Positions 36,001-44,032 of a DNA stretch of 64,000 nucleotides are shown here, piece after piece; the first letter of the stretch is position 1, and every line of letters begins with the position of its first letter. This stretch comes from Nocardioides conyzicola (GTDB lineage: Bacteria; Actinomycetota; Actinomycetes; Propionibacteriales; Nocardioidaceae): the NCBI RefSeq assembly GCF_039543825.1, contig NZ_BAABKM010000002.1, forward strand, positions 2,264,133-2,328,132, read 5' to 3'. The position numbers and the translations under genes were made by a program. The notes under the pieces were generated by a model. That model was not told the origin of the DNA. It ran no database searches and saw nothing but the letters and a program-made list of their open reading frames with translations.

Positions 36001-36350
36001 GTCCGGACCCCGTCGTCGTCGAGGACCGGCGCGTAGCTGATGAGTCCCCACACCGCCGTACCGTCGGGGCGGACGAAGTAGGCCTCGATGTTCTCGGCGC
36101 CGCTGCCGGTGGCGAGCATCTCGGCGAGGTGGTCGTCGAAGTCGCGCCGACCCTGCTCGTCGAAGAGCTCGTGGACCGAGACCCCCGACATCGCGTCGAC
36201 CTCGCGCCCGACGATCCGCGCCATCCGCGGGTTCGCCCAGATCGTGACCGCGCGGTCGTCGAAGAGCCACAGGCCGTCCGGGGTGGCGTCGAAGAGTCGC
36301 CGGACGAACGCCGGGTCGTCCTCCGGTCGTGCGTCGTCCCCGGGTGCCAT
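33096..36350 (-). CDS. Hybrid sensor histidine kinase, PAS-PAS-GAF-HisKA-HATPase-REC-REC-HPt
   Basis: The 1084-aa cytoplasmic phosphorelay protein contains two PAS domains (about 12-130, 145-258), a GAF (about 275-405), HisKA MSHEIRTPMNGV (His436) and a HATPase (NLGSNAVKFTDSG, GTGLGLAI). It ends with receiver 1 (Asp727 in LLDLRMP), receiver 2 (Asp864 in FMDCRMP) and HPt SAHQLKGSALNLG (His1025). This gives a full internal His-Asp-Asp-His relay. The final response regulator is not in the window. The start ATG is preceded by CAGGAT plus 6 nt. Confidence 0.92.
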   Translation of the reverse strand: MAPGDDARPEDDPAFVRRLFDATPDGLWLFDDRAVTIWANPRMARIVGREVDAMSGVSVHELFDEQGRRDFDDHLAEMLATGSGAENIEAYFVRPDGTAVWGLISYAPVLDDDGVRTGWLHRVTPYTERKELLEALVEREQQLATAQQLAHLGSWEWDVPGDRVLWSDEMCRIFGVATGTTPDFEAYLSLLHPGDRERAGQVIQRAAEEGSAAYEFDHRVLRPDGEVRWVRGRGVVERSADGTVIRMSGTAQDITDLHTADEQAEEATRRLFLLQQMTTAANLSTNLREALLIAGAGVPEHTTWSAVCGFLYDWQVAGVEVLDMSGGRAVVAPDPELAAEARRTAMVTIGVPSAMAETHSLVAMPVVLEGEVIAVVELMADELPPDENSHQLMAQISHQLALVAGRERTAAQLAEARDDAMEASRLKSEFLATMSHEIRTPMNGVIGLTDLLLRTDLDEHQRRLTANLQNAGMTLLGIINDILDLSKIEAGKLELEAADFDVRAVFDQVATVLSGPAHEKGLELIVACHPDVPVQLRGDSVRLGQVISNLGSNAVKFTDSGEVAIEARVERQTTHDVVLRVDVTDTGVGIDPTSRERLFDAFTQADPSTTRRHGGTGLGLAISRQLVDALGGELWLTSELGTGSTFSFTVRLDRVAGAAERQFDVPVQLRGRRILVVDDNETNRFILEDQLSAWHMRAYAVPSAADALRALREGVELGDPFELALLDLRMPDVDGLELARRIRSDRDLVGLHLLLLSSEQVPRQQVADAGIRTSLSKPVREVELHDALLGVLAPRPLGAARARTSGADAALGIRVLVVEDNPVNQMVATGLLENLGCVVDVADDGVAAVEMLAQPHEYAVVFMDCRMPRLDGFDATRRIRAQEPPGQRVPIVAMTASALEGERERCLEAGMDDYLTKPVNAREVERALHTWAELPDPVDPAAGAVAAPEAAPAPAPPAPPPAAGAGAVGVLDADRVQVLEGLVKDGTSFFERTAASFMGRVGDQLVAIRAAVDGDNANSLLTSAHQLKGSALNLGLPRVATAAARLEALGIAGRTDGAQPMLDELSAEVLVAVSALQQATAKDH

Positions 36351-36461
36351 GGGTCAATCCTGCCGGACCGGGCAGCACGGTGCGGTCAACATCGGTGCAC
36401 TGGGACCACCGCGTTGGTCGACGCCCACGTGACGACCGCCACGGTCGGTCGTTGAGGGTGC

Positions 36462-38735
36462 ATGCGCGCCCGTCCCGATCTGGTCATCCTCGCCCTGCTG
36501 CTGCCGTTCCTCGTCTCGATCCCGGTGACGGCGACGACCGCGGCGCCGGCACCGGGACGGCTCGCGGTCGAGGTGCTCTCCAACCGCGCCGACCTGATCT
36601 CGGGCGGCGACGCGCTGGTCGGGGTGCGGGTGCCGAAGGGCGTCAAGGTGGGCAGCGTCCGGGTGAAGGTCGGCAAGCGCGACGTCACCAAGCGGTTCAC
36701 GAGGACGACCGGGCGCCGGCTGGTCGGGCTGGTCCGCGGCCTCGACCTCGGCCGCAACGTCGTCCGCGCGACGGCCCTGCGCGCCAAGCCGGGCCGGGCG
36801 GTCATCGTCAACCACCCCAACGGCGGCCCCGTGTTCTCCGGTCCCCGGACCAAGCACTACCGCTGCCAGGCGACCGCGCGCGACGCGCGCTGCAACCAGC
36901 CGGCGACGTACGACTACCTCTACCGGTCGACCGACCCGCTGCAGTCCGACCTGCAGCCCTACGATCCCCGCAACCCGCCGGCCGACGTCGCGACGACCAC
37001 CACGGACAAGGGCGTCACGGTGCCGTTCGTCGTCCGCCGTGAGCAGGGCTTCCAGGACCGCGACCGCTACACGATCCTCACCCTCTTCAAGCCGGGCAAG
37101 GCGTGGACGGCGGTGGCGCCCCAGCGGCAGTGGAACCACAAGCTGCTCGTCACCCACGGGGGTGGCTGCGGTGCGTCGTACGCACCGGGTGAGCCGCCGC
37201 TCGTCGACTACTCCGGCACGCTCGACGGCGTCCCCGGGGTCACGTCGAGCTACCTCACCGCCCTGGGCAAGGGCTTCGCGGTGGTCTCGACGGCCCTCGA
37301 CAACACCGGGCACAACTGCGACGTCGCGCTCAACGCCGAGTCGGTGATGATGGCCAAGGAGCGGCTGGTCGAGCACTACGGCACGCTGCGCTACACGATC
37401 GGCACCGGGTGCTCGGGCGGGTCGATCGCCCAGCACACCGTGGCCAACGCCTACCCCGGCATCTACCAGGGGCTGATCACCACCTGCTCCTACCCGGACA
37501 CGTTCACGGCCGGCGCGCAGTTCGCCGACTACCACCTGCTCCGCCTCTACTTCGAGGACCCGTCCCGGTGGGCGCCCGGCGTCGCCTGGCTGCCGACCCA
37601 GATGGCCCAGGTCGAGGGCCACGCCAGCCACCTCAACGCGGTCGTCGCCGACGAGGGCCTCTTCAAGGCGGCGCTCAACCCCGTCCACGAGTGCGCCGGG
37701 ACCGTCGCCCCGAAGGCCGGCGACCCCAGCACCCGCTACGACCCCGCGACCAACCCGAGGGGCGTGCGCTGCTCGGTGCTCGACCTGCTGGTCAACCAGC
37801 TCGGCCGACGACCCAAGAGCGTGTGGACGCCCCAGGAGAAGGCAGCTGGCCACGGCTTCGGCGGGCTGCCGTTCGCCAACACCGGTGTCCTGTACGGGCT
37901 GTCCGCGCTGAAGGCGGGCACGATCACCCCCGCCCAGTTCGTCGACCTCAACGCCAAGGTCGGTGGCCTCGACGTCGACTCCCAGCCGACCGCGGCCCGC
38001 ATCGCCGGCGACCCGGCCTCGATCGCCAACGCCTACCGCACCGGGCTCATCGACGAGGCCAACCACCTCGACGAGGTGGCGATGATCAACCACGGCGGGC
38101 CCGACCCCGGCCTCGCGCACGACTACGCGCACGCGTTCTGGACCGAGGAGCGGCTGCAGGCCGACCAGGGACACACCGACAACCGCGTGATGTGGTTCGG
38201 GCCGACCCCGCTGATCGGCGACGTCAGCTGGGCCACCGAGGCGCTGACGAAGATGGACTCCTGGCTGAGCGCGGTCGAGAAGGACGGCTCCCGCAAGGCG
38301 CTCGCGCGCAAGGTCGTCGACGACAGGCCCGCCGACGTGACCGACCGCTGCGTCGTCGACGCCGCCGCCCAGGTCTGCAGCGTCGAGCAGCTCCAGGCGC
38401 TCCAGACCCGGCTGTCGACGCCGCGCCAGGAGGCGGGCGGCCCGAAGGCCAACGACACCGTCGCCTGCCGGCTGCAGCCGCTGGACCGTGCCGACTTCGA
38501 CTTCATGCTCGTGCCGTTCACGGACGAGGAGTGGGCGACGCTGCAGTCGATCTACCCCGGTGGCGTCTGCGACTGGTCGCGGCCCGGGATCGGGCAGGGA
38601 CCGGCACAGACCTGGCTGCGGTACGACGCCCGCGGCGGCGGCCCGGCGTACGGCGGCCGCAACCTGCCCGCCGTACCCGCTCGCTCAGCGACCGGGGTCG
38701 TCAGCCCGGTGTGGGCGCCGATGCTGCGGAAGTGA
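36462..38735 (+). CDS. DUF6351 family secreted hydrolase-like protein
   Basis: The 757-aa protein has a signal peptide (VILALLLPFLVSIPVTATTAAPA), an early beta-sandwich domain (about 35-115) and an alpha/beta-hydrolase-like body. Motifs are LLVTHGGGCGASY (oxyanion region) and the serine elbow GTGCSGGS. Sequence matches what is known of DUF6351, related to tannase/feruloyl-esterase-type hydrolases; the substrate is unknown. It starts at ATG 36462 after GAGGG. The final 35 bp overlap the converging AAA ATPase gene. Confidence 0.8.
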   Translation: MRARPDLVILALLLPFLVSIPVTATTAAPAPGRLAVEVLSNRADLISGGDALVGVRVPKGVKVGSVRVKVGKRDVTKRFTRTTGRRLVGLVRGLDLGRNVVRATALRAKPGRAVIVNHPNGGPVFSGPRTKHYRCQATARDARCNQPATYDYLYRSTDPLQSDLQPYDPRNPPADVATTTTDKGVTVPFVVRREQGFQDRDRYTILTLFKPGKAWTAVAPQRQWNHKLLVTHGGGCGASYAPGEPPLVDYSGTLDGVPGVTSSYLTALGKGFAVVSTALDNTGHNCDVALNAESVMMAKERLVEHYGTLRYTIGTGCSGGSIAQHTVANAYPGIYQGLITTCSYPDTFTAGAQFADYHLLRLYFEDPSRWAPGVAWLPTQMAQVEGHASHLNAVVADEGLFKAALNPVHECAGTVAPKAGDPSTRYDPATNPRGVRCSVLDLLVNQLGRRPKSVWTPQEKAAGHGFGGLPFANTGVLYGLSALKAGTITPAQFVDLNAKVGGLDVDSQPTAARIAGDPASIANAYRTGLIDEANHLDEVAMINHGGPDPGLAHDYAHAFWTEERLQADQGHTDNRVMWFGPTPLIGDVSWATEALTKMDSWLSAVEKDGSRKALARKVVDDRPADVTDRCVVDAAAQVCSVEQLQALQTRLSTPRQEAGGPKANDTVACRLQPLDRADFDFMLVPFTDEEWATLQSIYPGGVCDWSRPGIGQGPAQTWLRYDARGGGPAYGGRNLPAVPARSATGVVSPVWAPMLRK

Positions 38736-40632
38736 GGGCGGCGACCTCGTCGCCCCACCGGCCGAGCTGTCCGGCGGAGACCCGCTGACGGAGCTTGGTG
38801 AACTCCTCGACGACCGCGGCGAGCACCTCGACCATGCCGATGCGGCGGTCCCGCCCGGCGGCCAGGAAGGCCGCGGTGAGCGCCGCGTTGCGGATCGACC
38901 CGCCGCTCAGCTCGAACGTCCCGGCGACGTGCTCGAGGTCCAGGTCCCCGCGCGGCGCGTCGGCCAGGCACCGGTCCCAGATCCGGGCCCGGTCCGCGGC
39001 GTTCGGGATCGGGAACTGCACGGTGGTGTGGATCCGGCGCAGGAAGGCGTCGTCGATGTTGCCTTGGAAGTTGGACGTCAGCACCACGAAGCCGTCGTAC
39101 GTCTCGAGCCGCTGGAGGAGGTAGGACACCTCCATGTTGGCGTAGCGGTCGCGGGCGTCCGTGACGGCCGACCTGCTGCCGAAGAGCGAGTCCGCCTCGT
39201 CGAAGAGCAGGAGGTAGTTGCCGGCGTGTGCCGCGGAGAAGATCTCCTCGAGGTTCTTCTCGGTCTCGCCGATGTACTTGCTCACCAGCGCCGACAGGTC
39301 GACCCGGAAGAGGTCGACGCCGAGCTCGCCGGCGATCACCTCCGCGCTCGTGGTCTTGCCCGTGCCGGACGCGCCGGAGAAGAGCGCCACCACTCCGGGT
39401 GAGGGGTAGAGCGGCAGGTGCCACTCGTCGTGCACCCGGTCACGGAGCCGGTAGCGGTCGACCAGCGTGCGCAGCTGGCGCTCCTGCGCTGCCGGGAGGA
39501 TGAGGTCCGACCAGCTCGCCCGCGGTTCGACCCGGCGGGCGTGCTGCAGCAGGGAGCCGGACGCCAGCCGGCGCAGCGCCCGGACCGGGTCGGGCAGGTC
39601 CTCGGCCACGACCTCGAGCGAGCGGAGCTGCCCGGCGCTCGGGCGTCGCGACGGCAGCGGAGCGTCGCCGAAGACGGCGCCCCACTCCTCAGCGTTCACG
39701 TCCGGGCCGTCCGCGGTGACCTCGGACCACCGCTGGTGCGAGAGCGAGTCGAGCGAGACCGGGTCGGACGCGCAGACCGCGACCGGCAGGTGGGTGGCGC
39801 GGTCGAGCCACCGTCGCGTGACGGGGCCGAGCGGCTCGGGCCGGTCCTCCGAGCGGGCCGGCAGGTCGAGGATCAGGCCGGCCCCGACGACGGTGGCCTG
39901 CGCGACCAGGGTCTCCCAGCCGCGCTCGTCGTACGGCGGGGTCACGACGAGGAAGGCCGTCCCCGCGGTCGCCCGGGTCGCGGCCTGGATCCGGCGCACC
40001 CGGTCGGATCCACTCGTCAACAGCCGGTGGGCGCCGTCGGACTCGTCGTCGGGGCCGAGGGCTACCTCCAGGTCGGTCGGCAGCTCGGGGTCGAAGGAGA
40101 GGTCGCCGAGCAGTGCCCACGCGACCCGGCGGGCGAGCTGCACCGTCGTCCCGCCCAGCGGCCCGGTCCCCGACAGGCGCACCAGGGCAGCCCGCCTCAG
40201 GGGGGCGTCGTCGGCGACCGCGGCGGCAGCGCCGTCGCCGAGCATCGCGCGCAGCGCCCCGACGGTGAGTGCCCGGCGCTCGGGCTCGCGGCCGGCCGCG
40301 CCGACCAGCTGTCCCACCTCCTCGTCCAGCTCGGCGGCCGCGCAGAGGGCGAGCACGGTGGCGTCCAGCTCACCGAGCCCGGCGTACCCCGCGATCCGGC
40401 CGAAGGTCGTGTCCTGGTCCAGCTCGGCGAGGAGGTCCTTGCGGGCCTCGTCCAGCAGCGGCTCGAACGCGGCGACCACGTCCGCACGGCTCGGGCCGAG
40501 CCGCTCGGGGCGCCCGGCGAGGCGGGCGCGCTCGTCGTCGGTCAGGAGTCCGTCGGGTTCGCCGCGCAGACCGGCGGTGAGGGCGCCTCTCTCGGCGATC
40601 AGGCGACCGATGCGCTCCCAGGCTGCGGCCAC
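38701..40632 (-). CDS. AAA+ ATPase of the contractile-injection-system (eCIS)-associated type
   Basis: The 643-aa protein has a helical N-terminal half (about 1-380) and a C-terminal AAA+ domain. Walker A is SGASGTGKTT (Lys426), Walker B is LLLLFDEADSLFG, with sensor 1 (VLTSNFQGNIDDAFLRRI). The architecture matches the membrane-free AAA ATPases found in eCIS clusters (Afp15/Pvc15-type) and next to DUF4157 proteins. It lies 4 nt after the DUF4157 gene. No sheath, tube or baseplate genes are within the window. It may load or remodel the DUF4157 partner. Confidence 0.75.
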   Translation of the reverse strand: MAAAWERIGRLIAERGALTAGLRGEPDGLLTDDERARLAGRPERLGPSRADVVAAFEPLLDEARKDLLAELDQDTTFGRIAGYAGLGELDATVLALCAAAELDEEVGQLVGAAGREPERRALTVGALRAMLGDGAAAAVADDAPLRRAALVRLSGTGPLGGTTVQLARRVAWALLGDLSFDPELPTDLEVALGPDDESDGAHRLLTSGSDRVRRIQAATRATAGTAFLVVTPPYDERGWETLVAQATVVGAGLILDLPARSEDRPEPLGPVTRRWLDRATHLPVAVCASDPVSLDSLSHQRWSEVTADGPDVNAEEWGAVFGDAPLPSRRPSAGQLRSLEVVAEDLPDPVRALRRLASGSLLQHARRVEPRASWSDLILPAAQERQLRTLVDRYRLRDRVHDEWHLPLYPSPGVVALFSGASGTGKTTSAEVIAGELGVDLFRVDLSALVSKYIGETEKNLEEIFSAAHAGNYLLLFDEADSLFGSRSAVTDARDRYANMEVSYLLQRLETYDGFVVLTSNFQGNIDDAFLRRIHTTVQFPIPNAADRARIWDRCLADAPRGDLDLEHVAGTFELSGGSIRNAALTAAFLAAGRDRRIGMVEVLAAVVEEFTKLRQRVSAGQLGRWGDEVAALTSAASAPTPG

Positions 40633-40636
40633 CCCG

Positions 40637-42940
40637 CTATCCCTGGCCGCCGGCTGCGGCCAGCTTCTTCTGGAGCGGGCCCGCGTTGGCGGTGAGTGCC
40701 TTCCTGACCTGGTCCCGGACCTTGGTCGTCAGCGCCGAGAAGCTCTTGCCGTCTCCCGCCTCCTGCAGCTCGACGATGATCGCCGACATGTCGAGCCCGC
40801 CGACGACCTCGCGGACGAAGGCCTCGGCCACCCGGTCGACCACCGTCGTCGGCAGGTGGTTGTCGAAGATGTAGGCGGCGATCACGGCCACGGCCGGCGA
40901 GTTGGAGTTGCCGCCCCAGAAGTTGCCGACGTCGAGCGCGGCGACCATCAGCCTGTTCAGCTCGCGGTCGGACAGGTCCGGTCCGTCCGGCACCTCGTCG
41001 CGAAGAGCCCGGCGCATCGCGGCGTCGCACTCGACGTCGAGCGCGATCCGGCGGTTCTCGCGCGCGGACTCGTGGTACGTCTTCTGGCCGTGGCGCGACT
41101 TGTCGTACTTCGGTCCGCGCTGGGCCGTCGTCTCGTCCCACTTCTCCTGCAGCTTGCCGTCCTTCTCGGCCTGCTTCACGGCCTTCTGCACCTCGGTGAA
41201 GCGCGCCACCGTCGCCTCGATCTCGGACTTGGACAGCAGGCCGGTCAGGGCACCGCGGATGTCGGCCGGGGTGATGAGCAGGATCTTCGAGCCCATCTCC
41301 TTGTCGATGTACTCGGGGAGCCCCTTGTAGTTCATGGCGCCCTTGTACGCCGTGCTCTGCATGTTGCTGCCGAAGGCCATGTCCAGGTCGATGCCGGTGA
41401 CGCCGGTGACGTTGCCCTTGCCGTCGTCCTGGATGAAGTAGTTGCCCATGTGGCGGTCGAGCTGGCCACAGATCGCGTCGAGGAGCTGCAGCTTGTTGAG
41501 GCCGCGCTGCAGGACCGGGTCGTCGAGACCGAGCGAGTCACCCGACTTCTCGTCGCCCTTCGCGTGGTACTTCACGTCCACAGCCTTCGTGCCCTTGGCG
41601 CTCTCGAGCACCGTGCCCAGGACGCTCTTGCCGTCGCCGTTCTTGTGGACGGCGAACTCGGCGCGCGCCGTGACGCCGGCGTTGAAGAGCTGGTCGAGCC
41701 GGTAGAGAGCGACCGAGCGAGCGCCGTAGTTGGGGTCGATCTGCTTGATGCCGACCTCGATCTCGTGCCCTTCGGACTTGGCGTTGAAGCCCTTGTCCTC
41801 CTTGAAGAAGCCCGTCATCGCCCCGGACTCGGTCTGGTAGTGCAGCTCGGAGACCTGGTTGACCTGACCGCCGTCGGTCCGTCCGGTGCCGCCCACCTGC
41901 TTCGTCGACAGGCCGAGGCTGGAGAGCCAGCCCTGGCTGTCCTTGGAGCTCAGCAGGCTGACCTCGTTGCCGACGCGGGGCTCGAGGAGGGCGACGGCCT
42001 GACGTCGGGGCGCCTTGGTGCGCACGTCCTCGGACTGGTTCTCCTCGATGTCCTTGTTGCTGCCGGTGAACCGGGACTTCTCGAACTTGTCGTCCTGCTT
42101 GTCGCTGTCGTTGGCCTTGCGCCAGTCCTTCACGGCCGACTGGACCTTGGTCAGGATCTTGAGCATCCCGGGCTTGGCCTTCATCAGCTTGATCGGGTCC
42201 GGGTTCTTCCCGCCGGCGAGGAGCTTCTCCTCCTCCGCCTCGTAGGCACGCGTCCCGGCGACGATCTTGTCCCAGTTGGTGAGCATCCCGACCATCTTGC
42301 GCAGCTTGCCGCTGGTCGGCCCGCCGCCCTGGCTCTCGAGGGCCTCGGCCGTGCCGCGGAGCTTGCGCCGTGCGGCGCCGCCGTCCTGCACGGTGTGGGC
42401 GAGCTCGTGCGCGAGCGTGTGCCTGCCCTCGGCCGAGGCAGGGTCGTACTGACCCTTCGCGAAGAAGATGTCGCGGCCGGTCGTGAACGCGCGCGCCGAC
42501 ATCTGGCCGCTCAGCTGGTCGGCCCGGGTGTCGGTGTGGATGCGGACGTCGCCGAGGCTGTGGCCGAACCCGGCCTCCATCTCGCGGCGTACGCCGGCGT
42601 CGAGCGCCGACCCCCCGCCGCGCGCCGACTCGATCGCGCTCGACGACGCATCGTCGAGGGCACCGCCGGCCGCTCCGATCGTCCCCGGCGACCCGGGTGC
42701 CCGGCGTACGGCGGGCTCGTGGTCGTCGTGCACGTGGGGCGTGCCGAGCCGCGCGAGCACCTGCTCGGCGACGGCGTCCGCCTCGTGCTCGGCGCGGTCG
42801 TCCGCGGACCCGACCTCCAGGGCCCGCCGCGCGGTGGGCGCCTCGACCTGGTCGGGGGCCGCGACCGCACGGTCGGCACCCTCGACGATGGAGCGCATCG
42901 CCCGGGCGGGCGTGCGGGGGGCGAAGCCGGCTCGGGACAT
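40637..42940 (-). CDS. DUF4157 protein with PI3/4-kinase-like C-terminal domain, candidate eCIS effector
   Basis: The 767-aa protein has no signal peptide. Residues about 115-190 are DUF4157, including FGHSLGDVRIHTD and the zincin-like HTLAHELAHTVQ (His178, Glu179, His182). A linker follows. Residues about 365-720 resemble a PI3/4-kinase/HipA-like kinase: GAMTGFFKED (possible ATP Lys380), ARSVALYRLDQLFNAGVTAR, catalytic loop AICGQLDRHMGNYF (Asp495, Asn500) and metal motif GIDLDMAFG (Asp518). DUF4157 often marks cargo of extracellular contractile injection systems. GGAGG lies 5 nt before the ATG. The kinase identity is motif-based inference. Confidence 0.75.
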   Translation of the reverse strand: MSRAGFAPRTPARAMRSIVEGADRAVAAPDQVEAPTARRALEVGSADDRAEHEADAVAEQVLARLGTPHVHDDHEPAVRRAPGSPGTIGAAGGALDDASSSAIESARGGGSALDAGVRREMEAGFGHSLGDVRIHTDTRADQLSGQMSARAFTTGRDIFFAKGQYDPASAEGRHTLAHELAHTVQDGGAARRKLRGTAEALESQGGGPTSGKLRKMVGMLTNWDKIVAGTRAYEAEEEKLLAGGKNPDPIKLMKAKPGMLKILTKVQSAVKDWRKANDSDKQDDKFEKSRFTGSNKDIEENQSEDVRTKAPRRQAVALLEPRVGNEVSLLSSKDSQGWLSSLGLSTKQVGGTGRTDGGQVNQVSELHYQTESGAMTGFFKEDKGFNAKSEGHEIEVGIKQIDPNYGARSVALYRLDQLFNAGVTARAEFAVHKNGDGKSVLGTVLESAKGTKAVDVKYHAKGDEKSGDSLGLDDPVLQRGLNKLQLLDAICGQLDRHMGNYFIQDDGKGNVTGVTGIDLDMAFGSNMQSTAYKGAMNYKGLPEYIDKEMGSKILLITPADIRGALTGLLSKSEIEATVARFTEVQKAVKQAEKDGKLQEKWDETTAQRGPKYDKSRHGQKTYHESARENRRIALDVECDAAMRRALRDEVPDGPDLSDRELNRLMVAALDVGNFWGGNSNSPAVAVIAAYIFDNHLPTTVVDRVAEAFVREVVGGLDMSAIIVELQEAGDGKSFSALTTKVRDQVRKALTANAGPLQKKLAAAGGQG

Positions 42941-42999
42941 GAGAACCTCCGCGGGGTGTGAGCAGGAATCACGCTAGCGAGCCGCGGCGCGTCGTACTC

Positions 43000-43009
43000 C
43001 CCAATTGGG
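43000..43009. promoter_or_regulatory. CCCAATTGGG palindrome in divergent spacer
   Basis: A perfect 10-bp palindrome, weakly extended by ACT/AGT on both sides, sits between the DUF4157 gene and the divergent gene at 43053. It may be a regulator site; this rests only on symmetry and location. Confidence 0.3.
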
Positions 43010-43052
43010 TGAAGTCTTGACGTCCGGGGGTGGGAGCGGGGAACGTCCCTCC

Positions 43053-43436
43053 ATGGAGCGCGTGCCCCACGAGAACGTCGCCACCGTGCTGGTGGATCCC
43101 GTCGTGCTGCGCGAGCTCGAGGTGCACCTGATGACCCTCGACCTGCGGCTGTGGCCGATCGCGACCGCGCCGATCTGCCCGGACGGCCCGCGCCGGGCCT
43201 TCCAGGTCCGCAACCGGATGCTGATGGCGCGCCGCGGCGCGTGGGACGACGCCGCTACCTGGACGCCGGCCTGGGTCTCCTTCGGCGACAGCTGGTACGA
43301 CGGCGACGAGCCGCTGCCGTGGGTCGCCCACCAGACGCTCTACCGGACCCTCGAGCAGTACGACGGGCGTGTGCGCTACCGGCCCGGGCTGGGCGGCGTG
43401 CCGCGGCTCGCCGTACCCCGGGAGCGCAGCGCCTGA
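43053..43436 (+). CDS. Hypothetical protein, divergent from the DUF4157 gene
   Basis: The 127-aa product has no signal or membrane segment and no family that I recognise. Features are PICPDGPRRAFQVRNRMLMAR and WTPAWVSFGDSWYDGDEPLPW. Codon use fits the neighbours. ATG 43053 is chosen; a TTG at 43005 and a GTG at 43062 are alternatives. Being divergent from a possible effector gene, it could be related to it, but there is no direct evidence. Confidence 0.5.
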   Translation: MERVPHENVATVLVDPVVLRELEVHLMTLDLRLWPIATAPICPDGPRRAFQVRNRMLMARRGAWDDAATWTPAWVSFGDSWYDGDEPLPWVAHQTLYRTLEQYDGRVRYRPGLGGVPRLAVPRERSA

Positions 43437-43462
43437 CGCTCCGCCGCGAGGCTCGGAGCTCG

Positions 43463-44032
43463 TCACGCCTGCAGGGCCCGCAGGCCGTGGTCGACGAAGT
43501 CGACGATCCAGGTGAAGCTGTCGTCGACAGGGGCGTCGACCTGGAAGCTGCCGGCGAGCTCGAGGGTCCCGAATCCGTGCAGCATGCTGCGGAGCATCCG
43601 CAGGGCGTGGATCTCCTGCTCAGGGGGCAGCTGGTACCCGTGCAGCATGGCGGCCCACGACGCCATGACCCGTTCGCTGGCAGGCAGCAGCGGGTCGTCG
43701 GGCCCGAGCAGCTGGGCGGCGTTGCCCGCGGCATAGCGACCCGGATGCTCGCGCACGAAGGTCCGCATCGCGTGGGCGCCGGCGACCAGGGCGTCCCTGC
43801 CGGCCCGACCCTGGGTGGCGTCCCGGATGGCGTCGGTGACCTCGCCCATGGCGAGGACCGCGATGGCATGGGCCAGGTCGGCCTGACCGGCGACGTGCTT
43901 GTACAGGGAGGGGGTCTTCACCCCGAGCCGCTCCGCGAGCAGGCCCATGCTGAGCTGGTCGAACCCGATCTCGTCGACCAGCGCGGCTCCGGCCTCGGTG
44001 ACGGAGGCGCGCGTCAGCCCGGATCTAGGCAT
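43463..44032 (-). CDS. TetR-family regulator with WHG domain
   Basis: The 189-aa protein has an HTH (ALVDEIGFDQLSMGLLAERL, then GVKTPSLYKHVAGQADL) and a C-terminal TetR WHG-type domain (ALRMLRSMLHGFGTLELAGS). It follows the alpha/beta-hydrolase gene with an 8-bp overlap and is probably autoregulated from the promoter at 44893-44921. Confidence 0.9.
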   Translation of the reverse strand: MPRSGLTRASVTEAGAALVDEIGFDQLSMGLLAERLGVKTPSLYKHVAGQADLAHAIAVLAMGEVTDAIRDATQGRAGRDALVAGAHAMRTFVREHPGRYAAGNAAQLLGPDDPLLPASERVMASWAAMLHGYQLPPEQEIHALRMLRSMLHGFGTLELAGSFQVDAPVDDSFTWIVDFVDHGLRALQA

